DNA of 64,000 nt from DASRHT01 sp035650355 (GCA_035650355.1 DASRHT010000081.1:20033-84032), one strand, 5' to 3'; shown: positions 53,282-62,393, numbered from the stretch's first letter. The notes: generated from the sequence alone by a model not told the origin. Numbers and translations are program-made.

Positions 53282-55624
53282 TCACCTCCCAATCATCGAA
53301 CGGTCGCCGCCCATTTGCATTGCTTGCGCCAAGCCCAACCAGCTCACCACAACAGGTATACGCGCCTGGTCCAGCAAATTCACGGTTAGCAAAGGACAGC
53401 ACATTAATGCCAGCATCACAATATTTTCCCACTCGACCGGTAACGCCGCTTCCGAATGCAGCATTGCCAGCAATGGCTGTAAAAGATGCTCTATTTTTGT
53501 TTCCCATAAAGCTTGCCGTATGGGAGCCAGCGTATAATTGTGCTCTATATAAATCGTAGCACCACGCAGAGCAACGGAGAGCTGGAGCTGCTGCGCAACC
53601 TGCTGCGCGAAATACATCCAGGTTGCGAACATATTATGGAAGAACGGCTTCACGATGTCGAGCAGCGGCGAGTGACGCCCGGCAAAGGCTGGATCAAAAT
53701 AAAGATATTGCTGCTGATCTTCCAGGAAGACGTTGCCAAAATGCGCGTCGCCATGACCAATGACGGTCACTCCCGCCCGCTGCGGTTGGAGCACAACTTT
53801 TGCGCGTGCGATCAGTTGACCCAGCGTCGAGCAATCGCCCTGCAAAGCGACCCCATTAATATTCCAGCGGTGGCACAGCAATTCGTCAAATGACAGACCC
53901 GCATCTGCATTGCAATCAGGCTGAGCCGCAGGAAATGGGACAAACTTTTCTTCGTAAAAAGCCTTCAGCCGCCCACCGGTTAGACGATGCCAGAAGAGCT
54001 GGTGGATAGGCGCTTGCGCGTGTTCCTCCGCTGTGCTGGCTGCAAAGGTTGCTTGATAGATAGCCAGCAGCCGCTCGCATTCGCGCTTTTCTGCCGCTAT
54101 CAGGGTCGAAGCTGTGACATTTTCCGCCACTCCAGTCTCAACCGCGCGCACCAGATCAAACATCACAGGTTGATGGATAACGGGATAGATGACCATTTGC
54201 TGATTTTTTTCATGCACTGTACGCAGCGGTCTGACAATGTTATAGCCAGCGTTAGAGAGCAGTTCCGCGTGATAATATTCTTCGAGAATGCCCTGTTCCT
54301 CAATGTGCGTTTTGAAAAAATATTCTTCATTGTCGCTGCGATAGATTCCATTGAAGGAATTGAGCGAGACGGCTTTTGGCGTCAGCGTCACGCTTTCGGT
54401 ATGCAATCCCATATGGAGCGCGAACCAGCGCTGTAACAGCAGTTCCGCCTTTGCTCGGTCCGTGAATTGTAGTTGCTGAATGGTGGCGAGACTATCGATA
54501 TATTCGAGCAGGGACGGGACCTTCGTCATATCTTCGATGATAAAATCCGGTTGACTCTGCTCCAGCATCGTGCGCGCCTCTGCGGTGAGGGCGCCGGTAA
54601 GAACAGCGATGATCAGCGCGCCAGCCGCCCGCGCTCCACGCACATCGCTAGGCGTATCGCCTACCACAACAAAGCTACAGCGAGGCGGCAGAGGCTGAGC
54701 GAGCGTATAAGCGGGGTCAGCCGCCAGCAAAAACTGGTACGGGTGCGGCTTTACCAGCGGCGTCATGTCGCCCCGCGCTCGCAACTCGGCTTCGGCTCTG
54801 GCGACTTCGGCATGAGTGGTGATATGTTGCTCATCAAAGTAGTGCAGCAGGCCGTAATTTTTTAAGGGAGCCAGTCCCTCTTTGCGCGGCCTGCCAGTCG
54901 CAATTCCCAGCGTATAGCCACGCTCCCGCAGCGTCTCCAGGGTAGAGCGCATCTGCTCGACAGGCAAAAGTGGCTGCTCAAAGTGGATGCAGCCGGGCTT
55001 TCCTGGCTGCTTCGGAGCATGACCGTAAGCCTGCGTATACAACTCCTCGCCCAGATACCATTCCTGAAACAGGTCGCTACAGAACTTCCAGGAGAGGCTA
55101 TAGCGCGCAAAGACGCCTTCTATCGCACAGCCCAGCACTGAACTGGCGTAAGCGTCGAAACGATTGATCAGATCCAGGCCGGTATATCCCTGAAGCAGCG
55201 GCGCGTTGAGGCACTGGAACATATCTGTATTTACGGCGCTCCCTATATGCGCCTGGGCGAGCTGCTCTCTAAAGGACGCAATCCAGGACTGCTCCGCCGG
55301 TCGCAGGGGCAACAAAGATGAGCAGTCCGGCAGCTTAGCTAGCAGATCGATCAGGACAAGGCAAAAGCCGGCGTAGCAGGTATCCCAGTTAGAATTGACG
55401 GAGCGCGCTTTTAGCCCCACAATAACAGGCTCTGGGAAGGTCGCGCGGCTCACTCGGCGGCTCTCCTCGGCTGTTTGAGGAGGCTGGTAGGCGCCCGATA
55501 CGGCTTTGACGTTCCAGTACTGCGGGCTATAGAGCAACTCATGCAGGACTAACCCTGCCGTATCCCAATAGGCCCGTTCGCTGGTAATCACACCATCGAG
55601 ATCAAAAATAATGATATTGTTCAA
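53282..55624 (-). CDS. HAD phosphatase fused to an aminoglycoside-phosphotransferase-like kinase
   Basis: A two-part protein of 780 residues in the middle of the his operon. The N-terminal half (about 1-370) is a HAD phosphatase: IIFDLDGVITSE (motif I), GIATGRPRK (motif II), Lys in TPLVKPHPYQ (motif III) and VVVGDTPSDVRGA (motif IV), with a large cap. The C-terminal half (about 395-780) is APH-like, with the Brenner-type motif IGHGDAHFGNVFLED and then LYFDPAFAG. The start is a TTG overlapping the hisG stop (TTGA). No histidinol-phosphate phosphatase is otherwise seen in the operon, so the HAD part is a candidate. The substrate of the kinase part is unknown. Confidence 0.8.
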   Translation of the reverse strand: MNNIIIFDLDGVITSERAYWDTAGLVLHELLYSPQYWNVKAVSGAYQPPQTAEESRRVSRATFPEPVIVGLKARSVNSNWDTCYAGFCLVLIDLLAKLPDCSSLLPLRPAEQSWIASFREQLAQAHIGSAVNTDMFQCLNAPLLQGYTGLDLINRFDAYASSVLGCAIEGVFARYSLSWKFCSDLFQEWYLGEELYTQAYGHAPKQPGKPGCIHFEQPLLPVEQMRSTLETLRERGYTLGIATGRPRKEGLAPLKNYGLLHYFDEQHITTHAEVARAEAELRARGDMTPLVKPHPYQFLLAADPAYTLAQPLPPRCSFVVVGDTPSDVRGARAAGALIIAVLTGALTAEARTMLEQSQPDFIIEDMTKVPSLLEYIDSLATIQQLQFTDRAKAELLLQRWFALHMGLHTESVTLTPKAVSLNSFNGIYRSDNEEYFFKTHIEEQGILEEYYHAELLSNAGYNIVRPLRTVHEKNQQMVIYPVIHQPVMFDLVRAVETGVAENVTASTLIAAEKRECERLLAIYQATFAASTAEEHAQAPIHQLFWHRLTGGRLKAFYEEKFVPFPAAQPDCNADAGLSFDELLCHRWNINGVALQGDCSTLGQLIARAKVVLQPQRAGVTVIGHGDAHFGNVFLEDQQQYLYFDPAFAGRHSPLLDIVKPFFHNMFATWMYFAQQVAQQLQLSVALRGATIYIEHNYTLAPIRQALWETKIEHLLQPLLAMLHSEAALPVEWENIVMLALMCCPLLTVNLLDQARIPVVVSWLGLAQAMQMGGDRSMIGR

Positions 55625-56700
55625 CTTAACCTCTTCAACCGCTCACGCAATACGCGCACGCTCATCGGATCTTCCGCAAAACGGTACGTCAGCGGGGTAA
55701 TATTGATATGCAGCGCACCAGCTTTACGCAATACCGCGACGATTTCCAGCAGGGCAGGCGCAGAATCGCCGACGTTGGCAACTCCCGAGAGAGTATACCA
55801 ACCTGGTTCGGCATTGCTCGTAATCTCAGCAGTCAGCAAATGAAACTCGACATCAGGAGAGACAGCGCGCATCTGTTGATTGATTCTGGCGCAGAGTTGC
55901 TGCATAGCCTGGATATTTTCCCCGCGTATATGAGCGGTTAGCAGTGAGCGATTTTTCGCCTGCATACGGGCATCAATCAATTCCAGCATGGTTTCTGTCG
56001 CTCTTAACGCTTGCGGCTCCTGGCGCAAAAGCTGAGCATTGCCGATTAAGGTTGCCTGAGATCGCAAGACGACGCCATCATCTAACAGTTTCAGATGATT
56101 CTCGCGCAGCGTGGTACCGGTTTCGGTCAGATCCACAATCAGATCCGCTGTATCGGTCAACGGCGCCGCCTCTAATGCGCCGTGCGGCGAAAATATTTTG
56201 CAATGGGTGATGTTATAGCGGCGCAGAAACTGCCCCGTCAGCACGGGATATTTGGTCGCGATGCGCAGGCCACGATGTTTGTGCTCCTGATAATAGCCCG
56301 CGAGATGCCAGAGGTCGGCGCAATTGCTGACATCAATCCACGTTTCGGGTACAGCGATCACCAGACGACAATTCCCGTACCCCAGGTCGCGCAACAGGAC
56401 CATTAAGGTCTCATCATGGTCATCTTCGTCAATCTCTTCGTCGCCATAGCCACGATGCTCGGCTAAAATGTCGTAGCCTGTAATACCAAGCGCGGCATCT
56501 CCACTTTGTACCAGCAAAGGGATATCAGCCGCACGCTGGAAAACGACCTCCACCGCGGGCATACTTTTGATCTTTGCCAGATACTGGCGCGGATTGCTCC
56601 GGCTCACCTTGAGGCCACATTCGGCGAGAAATGCCAGGGTCGCCGCCTCCAGCGCCCCCTTACCTGGCAGCGCCAGGCGAATGCATCTATCTCCACTCAT
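55621..56700 (-). CDS. hisG: ATP phosphoribosyltransferase HisG, long form with extra regulatory region
   Basis: The first and committed step of histidine synthesis. The opening RLALPGKGALEAATLAFL, the ALGITGYDIL region, LIVDLTETGTTLRENHLKLL and the PRPP-binding TADLIVDLTET-like segment are typical. An acidic insertion (DEEIDEDDHDET) is at about 87-99. The C-terminus (LLEIVAVLRKAGALHINITPL) resembles the ACT-like regulatory domain of long HisG. At 359 residues it is longer than both usual forms. The operon also encodes a HisZ-like protein, a combination normally seen with short HisG. It overlaps hisZ by four bases (ATGA). Confidence 0.92.
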   Translation of the reverse strand: MSGDRCIRLALPGKGALEAATLAFLAECGLKVSRSNPRQYLAKIKSMPAVEVVFQRAADIPLLVQSGDAALGITGYDILAEHRGYGDEEIDEDDHDETLMVLLRDLGYGNCRLVIAVPETWIDVSNCADLWHLAGYYQEHKHRGLRIATKYPVLTGQFLRRYNITHCKIFSPHGALEAAPLTDTADLIVDLTETGTTLRENHLKLLDDGVVLRSQATLIGNAQLLRQEPQALRATETMLELIDARMQAKNRSLLTAHIRGENIQAMQQLCARINQQMRAVSPDVEFHLLTAEITSNAEPGWYTLSGVANVGDSAPALLEIVAVLRKAGALHINITPLTYRFAEDPMSVRVLRERLKRLS

Positions 56701-58190
56701 AGGACTTGCTCCTCACCCAGAGCCCGACTTGCGAGAGCGTCGATGCTGGATACCCGTTCTTCTCCCAGAACAAGATCGCGCACGGTCACCACTCCCTTGC
56801 ACCGCTCGTCCTCGCCCACGATCAGCGCCAGGCGAATATGCTTCTTCGTTGCCAGCTTTAAGCCCGCTCCAACGCCATGCCCGGTGATATCCACTTCGGT
56901 GTATAACCCGCTGTCGCGAGCAGCCCTGGCTACGCGCAAGGCATAAGGCATATCCTGGGCGCTGACAGGAATGACCAGGGCCTGTGTCACGGTCTGCGTG
57001 GGTAGATCGCTACCCGGCACAAGCGCCAGCAGGCGCTCAACGCCAAAGGCAAAACCGCACGCGTTCAGGTCACGCGAACCGCCAACGGCGCGTATCAGGC
57101 GATCATAGCGTCCCCCTCCACAGAGCTGCGCATCGAAACCATCCTCATCCTGCGCGTGGATCTCGAAGACCAGACCGGTATAGTAGCTCACGCCGCGCCC
57201 CAGCGAGAGATTCAGCACAATTTGTTCGCGAGGAACGCCGCACTCTTCAATCGTCGTAACAAGCTGTCGCAGTTCGGTGAGAGGCTCAGGATCGAGGCTA
57301 TAGCGGTCCAGCAGAGCATGCAATTCTTCGAAGACGGTTGGCGGTGGGCCTGAAACATTGTGCAGCTCACGCAGGAATTCTAGAGCATACAAAATCTGCC
57401 GTCGCTGCTCGTTGCGTCCCATCTTCCATAAAAATCGCTCAATGATTTCGCCGCGCGCATCTTCATCGAACGAGATGCTAATACCGCCAAGCAATGAAGT
57501 GATGTAGCGCATCTCGATCTCGCCAGCCGTCCCATGAGCACGCTCTATAGCAGGCTCAAGCGGATACAGCGCCTCCAGCCGCTCCTGGGCTAACTGCTCG
57601 CCTTCACTGGAACGACTGATCTGCTCCATCAAACTTAACAGCAGGCGTGCGGCATGATCGTCAAGGTGGAGACGGTTGATGAAGCCGCTCGCAACCCCAA
57701 TATGCCCCAACTCCAGGCGATACTGCGAGATGTTCAGCTTTCTCAGAGCATCGCACGCCAGTTGCAATATTTCCGCGTCGGCAGCGGCGGCATGACCACC
57801 GAACAGCTCGATCCCGAGCTGGGTGTGTTGCCGGTAGCGCCCACGCCCTGGCGCCTCGTAGCGAAAAATCGGTCCCGCGTACTGGAAGCGCAACGGCAAG
57901 GGTTGCTGCTGCTGGTAATGATCAAGGTAAAGACGACAGATAGAAGCGGTATACTCTGGACGCAGGCAGAGTTCTCGATGGTGCAGCCGAAAAGCATAGA
58001 GATTCTGCCATAGCTCCTGCCCAAAACTGGCCTGAAAAAGATCGCTACGCTCTAAAATCGGCGAATCTACCTGAGCATACCCGGCCTGTGCCAGGAAAGC
58101 AATAAGCTGATCTATCACCCAACGCTGATGCAGATGCGTTTCTGGTAAAAGGTCATGCATACCACGCAATCGCTCAACGCGCTTCTTCAT
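56697..58190 (-). CDS. hisZ: HisZ-like ATP phosphoribosyltransferase regulatory subunit retaining an anticodon-binding-type domain
   Basis: A histidyl-tRNA-synthetase-like protein of 497 residues. RGMHDLLPETHLHQRW is motif-1-like. The motif 2 region is RFQYAGPIFRYEAPGRGRYRQ. SLGRGVSYYTGLVFEIHA with LCGGGRYDRL has the HisZ pattern; true HisRS has a different RG-LDYY block. HisZ usually ends after that region, but here about 90 further residues, VIPVSAQDMPYALRVARAA and LKLATKKHIRLALIVGEDE, look like an anticodon-binding domain. It may regulate HisG or charge tRNA-His; the operon position favours the former. No second hisS is in the window. Confidence 0.85.
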   Translation of the reverse strand: MKKRVERLRGMHDLLPETHLHQRWVIDQLIAFLAQAGYAQVDSPILERSDLFQASFGQELWQNLYAFRLHHRELCLRPEYTASICRLYLDHYQQQQPLPLRFQYAGPIFRYEAPGRGRYRQHTQLGIELFGGHAAAADAEILQLACDALRKLNISQYRLELGHIGVASGFINRLHLDDHAARLLLSLMEQISRSSEGEQLAQERLEALYPLEPAIERAHGTAGEIEMRYITSLLGGISISFDEDARGEIIERFLWKMGRNEQRRQILYALEFLRELHNVSGPPPTVFEELHALLDRYSLDPEPLTELRQLVTTIEECGVPREQIVLNLSLGRGVSYYTGLVFEIHAQDEDGFDAQLCGGGRYDRLIRAVGGSRDLNACGFAFGVERLLALVPGSDLPTQTVTQALVIPVSAQDMPYALRVARAARDSGLYTEVDITGHGVGAGLKLATKKHIRLALIVGEDERCKGVVTVRDLVLGEERVSSIDALASRALGEEQVL

Positions 58191-58246
58191 GATCTCATTC
58201 TTTCTTACATGTATTTTTATTTAACAGACAAACGTGTTGGCTTGCT

Positions 58247-59116
58247 TTAGCGGATAATCATCGTCCCCGCGCCCTTGTCGGTAAACAGCTCGCGCAACAA
58301 CACATGCTCCTCGCGACCATCTACGACATGAACTCGTGGAACGGCGGCCAGGGCATCAAGGCAAGCAGATACTTTCGGAATCATGCCGCCACTAATCACG
58401 CCCTCTTCAATCAGCTTCTTGGCTTCGGCCTCGGTTAGCTCAGAGATGAGCGTGCCGTCGCTGCGGTAAATGCCCACCACGTTGCTCAAAAAGATGAGCT
58501 TCTCGGCGTTGAGCGCGCCCGCGATATGGGCTGCCACCAGATCGGCATTGATATTGAGGCAGGTCCCATCAGGACCCTCGCCAAGTGGCGCGACGATGGG
58601 GATGAAGCCTTCGTTAATCACGGCCTGGATCAGCGTCGGGTCAACAGCTTCGATCTCGCCAACAAAACCTAGCTTTGGATCGGCGATGCGCGCTCGTACC
58701 AGGTTGCCATCGGTCCCGCTCAGTCCCGTGACCTTCCCTCCCATCTGCGATGCCATTAATACCAGCCCCTGATTCACCTGCCCCAACAACACCATGCGAA
58801 CGACCTCCAGCGTCTGTGCATCCGTGACCCGTAATCCATTTTCAAAGCGAGTGGGCAAATTCAACCTTTTCAGCCACTCATTGATATATGGTCCTCCGCC
58901 ATGAACCAGGACGGGATGCGCCCCCAACGCATGTAGCCAGACGATATCCTGTAAAACGCCTCGCTGATGCTCCAGTGTGCTCCCTCCCAATTTTATCACG
59001 AGCGTCTTGCCCTTTAGAAAATCGATATAGGGCAGCGCCTCGCTTAACACCTGGGCAATCAGGTGATGATCACTGATGATATCGCCATCGGGCGTTCGCA
59101 AAAAAGAAATGGCCAT
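58247..59116 (-). CDS. argB: Acetylglutamate kinase
   Basis: Phosphorylates N-acetylglutamate in arginine synthesis. The amino-acid kinase fold is clear: TLVIKLGGSTLE at about 39, PVLVHGGGPYINEWL at about 69, and FENGLRVTDAQTLEVVRMVL. The ATP-site NINADLVAAHIAGALNAEKLIFLSNV and the C-terminal GGMIPKVSACLDAL are present. The residues usual for an arginine-insensitive or -sensitive form cannot be read reliably. Length 289 is normal. The start at 59116 follows GAGGAGAG. It is 61 bases after argC. Confidence 0.95.
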   Translation of the reverse strand: MAISFLRTPDGDIISDHHLIAQVLSEALPYIDFLKGKTLVIKLGGSTLEHQRGVLQDIVWLHALGAHPVLVHGGGPYINEWLKRLNLPTRFENGLRVTDAQTLEVVRMVLLGQVNQGLVLMASQMGGKVTGLSGTDGNLVRARIADPKLGFVGEIEAVDPTLIQAVINEGFIPIVAPLGEGPDGTCLNINADLVAAHIAGALNAEKLIFLSNVVGIYRSDGTLISELTEAEAKKLIEEGVISGGMIPKVSACLDALAAVPRVHVVDGREEHVLLRELFTDKGAGTMIIR

Positions 59117-59177
59117 CTATCTCTCCTCAATATCCTTTCTTCCCATATATTCACAGCAATGAAACAGCACACAATGT

Positions 59178-60251
59178 CTATGGATGTATCCCTAAACTTG
59201 ACAATCCCATTGTTTCCGCAAATCCATAGAGCAGGTTTGCATTTTGTATAGCCTGTCCCGACGCTCCCTTTACCAGATTATCGAGACAAGAGATGATAAT
59301 CAGGCGTTTTGTGCGCGTATCCACCATAGGATAAATGAAACAATGATTGCTGCCGTATGTCCACTTTGTATGCGGCGACTCATCGACCACATGCACAAAT
59401 GGCTCATTGGCATAATACTCTTTGTACAAAGCACGCACCTGGGCTGTTGTGGACATATATAGTGACGCGTCTTGCTTTAGATCCGCATAACAGGTCGCGA
59501 GAATCCCTCGTGTCATGGGCATCAGGTGTGGCAGAAAGGTGATGCGCAGCAGACCATCCACAGGATGACCGCCGACGGCGGCTGCCGCTTCCAGCTCCTG
59601 TGCGATCTCGGGCAGGTGGCGGTGACCGGCAACGCTATAGGCGCTTACATCCTCGTTGACCTCGGCATAATGCGTTGCGAGCGTAGGAGTACGCCCCGCG
59701 CCGCTGACGCCCGTTTTTGAGTCAATAATCACGTCCGGGGTAATGATCCCCGCTGCCAGCGCAGGCGCCAGGGCGAGAATGGCGGTCGTCGCGTGACACC
59801 CAGGATTGGCGACCAGTGATGCCTGCCGAATACGTTCGCGGTGCCGCTCACACAAACCGTAGACAGCAGTCTCCAGCAAAGCGGGCGCGGGATGGGTATG
59901 TTTGTACCATTCTTCATACATATGAACATTATGTAAACGAAAATCCGCCGACAGGTCCACCACCTTTGTGCCTTGCTGTAGGAGGCGCTGCACAGACTCT
60001 GCCGCCGCCGCATGTGGCAGGCAGACGAAGGCGAGCTCGGTCCGCTCCGGCTCATCGGCGATCACAAGCGCAGGATTGAGCGCGGTTTTCACGCTTTCTG
60101 CGTGCAGTTGAGGAAACACCTCATCCAGGCGCTTGCCGCCCGCGCTGCGTGCTGTCACTGATGTCACAACGAACTGTGGATGTTGCGCCAGCAGTCGCAG
60201 CAATTCCAGGCCGGTATAGCTTGTCACATTGACGATAGAAACGGTAACCAT
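59178..60251 (-). CDS. argC: N-acetyl-gamma-glutamyl-phosphate reductase
   Basis: Reduces N-acetylglutamyl phosphate with NADPH. SIVNVTSYTGLELLRLLAQHP is a Rossmann opening in which Ala-Ser-Gly is changed to Val-Thr-Ser. The catalytic Cys is in VANPGCHATTAIL at about residue 148. SKTGVSGAGRTP and the HRHLPEIAQEL block are typical. The start at 60251 is an ATG with GAGGTG upstream; a GTG at 60260 is possible. It is the first gene after the T-box leader. argJ, argD and argF are not in the window. Confidence 0.94.
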   Translation of the reverse strand: MVTVSIVNVTSYTGLELLRLLAQHPQFVVTSVTARSAGGKRLDEVFPQLHAESVKTALNPALVIADEPERTELAFVCLPHAAAAESVQRLLQQGTKVVDLSADFRLHNVHMYEEWYKHTHPAPALLETAVYGLCERHRERIRQASLVANPGCHATTAILALAPALAAGIITPDVIIDSKTGVSGAGRTPTLATHYAEVNEDVSAYSVAGHRHLPEIAQELEAAAAVGGHPVDGLLRITFLPHLMPMTRGILATCYADLKQDASLYMSTTAQVRALYKEYYANEPFVHVVDESPHTKWTYGSNHCFIYPMVDTRTKRLIIISCLDNLVKGASGQAIQNANLLYGFAETMGLSSLGIHP

Positions 60252-60281
60252 ACAATCCACCTCGTAACATATTCAGGCAAC

Positions 60282-60666
60282 AAAAAAACCCTCGTCCCTC
60301 CATATTGTACAAGGGACGAGAGCAACATATCTCTGCTCCCGTGGTACCACCCGGTTTGTCTTTACCAATCTCCTAAGAGATCATATCGCATCGCTAACGA
60401 CCCACTCCCCTACTACGCTGTAGCGAAGGTGGAAAGACCACTTTTAGCGGCTATTTTAGCGCGTGGGGGCCACCCACCTGTCCTACTTGCCCTGTTTGAG
60501 GCAAGACCTCGTTGTTTGCCTGGTCGAGCTTTCTTCGGTCAGCCGCTCACGAAGGGGTTCTGAGGGGATAACACCGTTCCGAACTCTCACCTGCCGTCGG
60601 CTCTCTGTCGGGTCCCGATCTCATACTAGGTTCGCTCAACGCGGGTCGGTTTTTATACTGTTGTCA
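60282..60666 (-). promoter_or_regulatory. T-box riboswitch leader (transcription attenuation)
   Basis: Reading leftward from about 60666: a stem I with AGUA-like and AGAGAG-type elements, the GGCAGGUGAGAGUUCGG apical region, then the antiterminator core GGGTGGTACCACGG at about 60352-60339, the hallmark of T-boxes. A terminator stem CTCGTCCCT / AGGGACGAG followed by TTTTTTT ends the leader at about 60282. Binding of uncharged tRNA lets transcription run into argC and the his genes. The likely specifier triplet is at 60557-60555 (see findings). Confidence 0.88.
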
Positions 60667-60672
60667 CTTTAA

Positions 60673-60701
60673 AGCATAACAGGTGATTAGCAGGATGTCA
60701 A
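60673..60701 (-). promoter_or_regulatory. Promoter of the arg-his operon
   Basis: Leftward TTGACA at 60701-60696 and TATGCT at 60678-60673, separated by 17 bases. The -35 is perfect and the -10 matches four of six. Transcription should begin near 60666, at the start of the T-box leader. Confidence 0.8.
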
Positions 60702-60822
60702 TTACTTTTTGGGAGTTTTTTTGGGGAAAAACCGATCAAGAATACACTCATAAGGAAACTTTCCAGGTCTATTTCCCTCCCCCGCTCATGATTTTTTCAA
60801 ACCTTGAATCCACACCCCCAAC

Positions 60823-60852
60823 AAAAAGTTCCCTGGTCTTTGCACACCAGGG
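60823..60852 (-). terminator. Terminator of the GNAT gene
   Basis: Reading leftward, stem CCCTGG / CCAGGG with a 10-base loop, then AACTTTTT. It overlaps the region just after the stop codon and separates the gene from the arg-his promoter. Confidence 0.65.
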
Positions 60853-60860
60853 AGGGCAAG

Positions 60861-61418
60861 TCAAGTGGGATCAAGTTGCAACCCCATAAGAAACACATCG
60901 ACAAACTGCCCATGTAGATAAAACTCGCGTGTTCGGCGGCCTTCCCGCACAAATCCGTACTTTTCATAGAGATGGATAGCGGAAAGATTATCGACGCGCA
61001 CCCGCAGATTGATTTTTCGAATGATGGGTGTTTGTCTCGCCCAATCAATGAGGTAGGCCAGCATCTGAGCGCCTATCCCTCGGTTCCAGTACTTTCGCAA
61101 AACAGACATCCCAAACTCGCCACTATGCTGAACGCGAGGTCGCTTCTCCGTGCTGAAGGTCAGCGTCCCAACGATTTCCCCTTCAACTTCGGCAAGGAGA
61201 TAGAGACTGGTCGGTGCGTCCAGAGCCTGCTGAAGAAACACCTGCTCCTGCTCCAGACTTATTCCAAACTCACCTGGGCCAGAGGTCAGATTCTCGCTCT
61301 CGCCTGCCACCTGTTCGAGGTAAGCTAACACCTGCCCTGCCTCTTTTGGCAATGCTGGTCGCAATGTGAGCTGGAGATGGTTTGCCAGCATTACGCGCCG
61401 CACAAATTTATCAACCAT
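60861..61418 (-). CDS. GNAT-family N-acetyltransferase
   Basis: An acetyl-CoA-dependent acetyltransferase of about 185 residues. The acetyl-CoA loop is seen as LRKYWNRGIGAQMLAYLIDW, with GEIVGTLTFS before and AIHLYEKYGFVREGRR after, closing with the common DVFLMGL. This resembles RimJ/RimL or polyamine-type GNATs; the acceptor is unknown. The start at 61418 is tentative; two other Met codons (61451 and 61391) are possible and none has a strong ribosome-binding site. Confidence 0.8.
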   Translation of the reverse strand: MVDKFVRRVMLANHLQLTLRPALPKEAGQVLAYLEQVAGESENLTSGPGEFGISLEQEQVFLQQALDAPTSLYLLAEVEGEIVGTLTFSTEKRPRVQHSGEFGMSVLRKYWNRGIGAQMLAYLIDWARQTPIIRKINLRVRVDNLSAIHLYEKYGFVREGRRTREFYLHGQFVDVFLMGLQLDPT

Positions 61419-61526
61419 GCCGCTCTCTTTCTTGAAGAATGAACGTCTCACAGGTTTTTTGCGTCAGAATCACTCTGGGACCGCCTCACCCTAGTCTACC
61501 ACAAAGTCTCGTTGCATTAGAAGGTC

Positions 61527-61578
61527 CTGAGCGCCCACTTACCAGGAACTTGGTAAGTGGGCGCTCAGGCGTTTTTTT
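61527..61578 (+). terminator. Perfect 18-bp hairpin with T-run, no upstream gene in its direction
   Basis: CTGAGCGCCCACTTACCA (61527-61544) pairs perfectly with its reverse complement at 61551-61568 across a 6-base loop, followed by seven T bases on the right. It would terminate rightward transcripts, though none is predicted upstream. Leftward it lies after the stop of the PEBP gene. Confidence 0.6.
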
Positions 61579-61604
61579 GCTCGCAAGTAAACGAGGAAAG
61601 AAGA

Positions 61605-62138
61605 CTACACTCGTTCGTACCAGTTTACAATTATGGCGCGAGCAAGTGTATGAAAGAAGAGGTTAAAGCCGAGGAAGGCCGGCGTGGCATCCTTGCTGAC
61701 ATCCAGGGACTCGACATCAACGGCGTGGACAACGGTATAATAGTAGTGCTTCCCATGACCGGGCGGGGGAGCAGAGCCGATGAAGCGCCGCATGCCAGCA
61801 TCATTGCGCAACTGGAAGGCTCCGGCAGGCAGCACTGAACCCTCTTCATTGTCTCCAGCCCCACGCGCAAGCTCGGTCACATGCGCCGGGATATTCACCA
61901 CGGCCCAATGCCAGAAGCCGCTCGCGGTCGGAGCATCGGGATCGTAGACCGTGACAACAAAGCTCTTCGTCCCCTCCGGGAAACCGCTCCATGATAACTG
62001 AGGAGAAACATCCTCGCCTCCGGCGCCGAAGATCCCGCTGACCTGCGGAAGAGAGAACTTCTCGCCATCCCGTATATCGGTGCTGGTGACATGAAACGAG
62101 GGCACCTTTGGTAAATGTTCGTAGGGATTGTACGCCAT
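61605..62138 (-). CDS. PEBP family protein (YbhB/YbcL, Raf-kinase-inhibitor-like)
   Basis: A 177-residue protein with the phosphatidylethanolamine-binding-protein blocks: DVSPQLSWSGFPEGTKSFVV, VTVYDPDAPTASGFWHWAVV (the DPDAP motif) and GHGKHYYYTVVHAVD (the GxHR-like block). It is cytosolic, as no signal peptide is seen. Bacterial members' role is unclear. The ATG follows AAAAGGAGTGAGG at good spacing. Confidence 0.9.
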   Translation of the reverse strand: MAYNPYEHLPKVPSFHVTSTDIRDGEKFSLPQVSGIFGAGGEDVSPQLSWSGFPEGTKSFVVTVYDPDAPTASGFWHWAVVNIPAHVTELARGAGDNEEGSVLPAGAFQLRNDAGMRRFIGSAPPPGHGKHYYYTVVHAVDVESLDVSKDATPAFLGFNLFFHTLARAIIVNWYERV

Positions 62139-62393
62139 GTTTCCTCACTCCTTTTCTGCTCGCTCCAGGAAGATTAGACGAACATACAATAGTATCCAAG
62201 CCTCATCCTTCTGAAGCGCGTTCTACTTTGTACTACAATCCCATTCTATAACAAAGTGGTGTGAAAGGTATCTAAAACTAGCGTTTGAAAATATAGCGTT
62301 TTATAACAAGGTTTCGTAAACCGTCGGATTAAATGGCTCACCCGTACTTTGATGCTCCCCCTTGTCTTAGGGAGAGAAGATCAAAGCACATGT

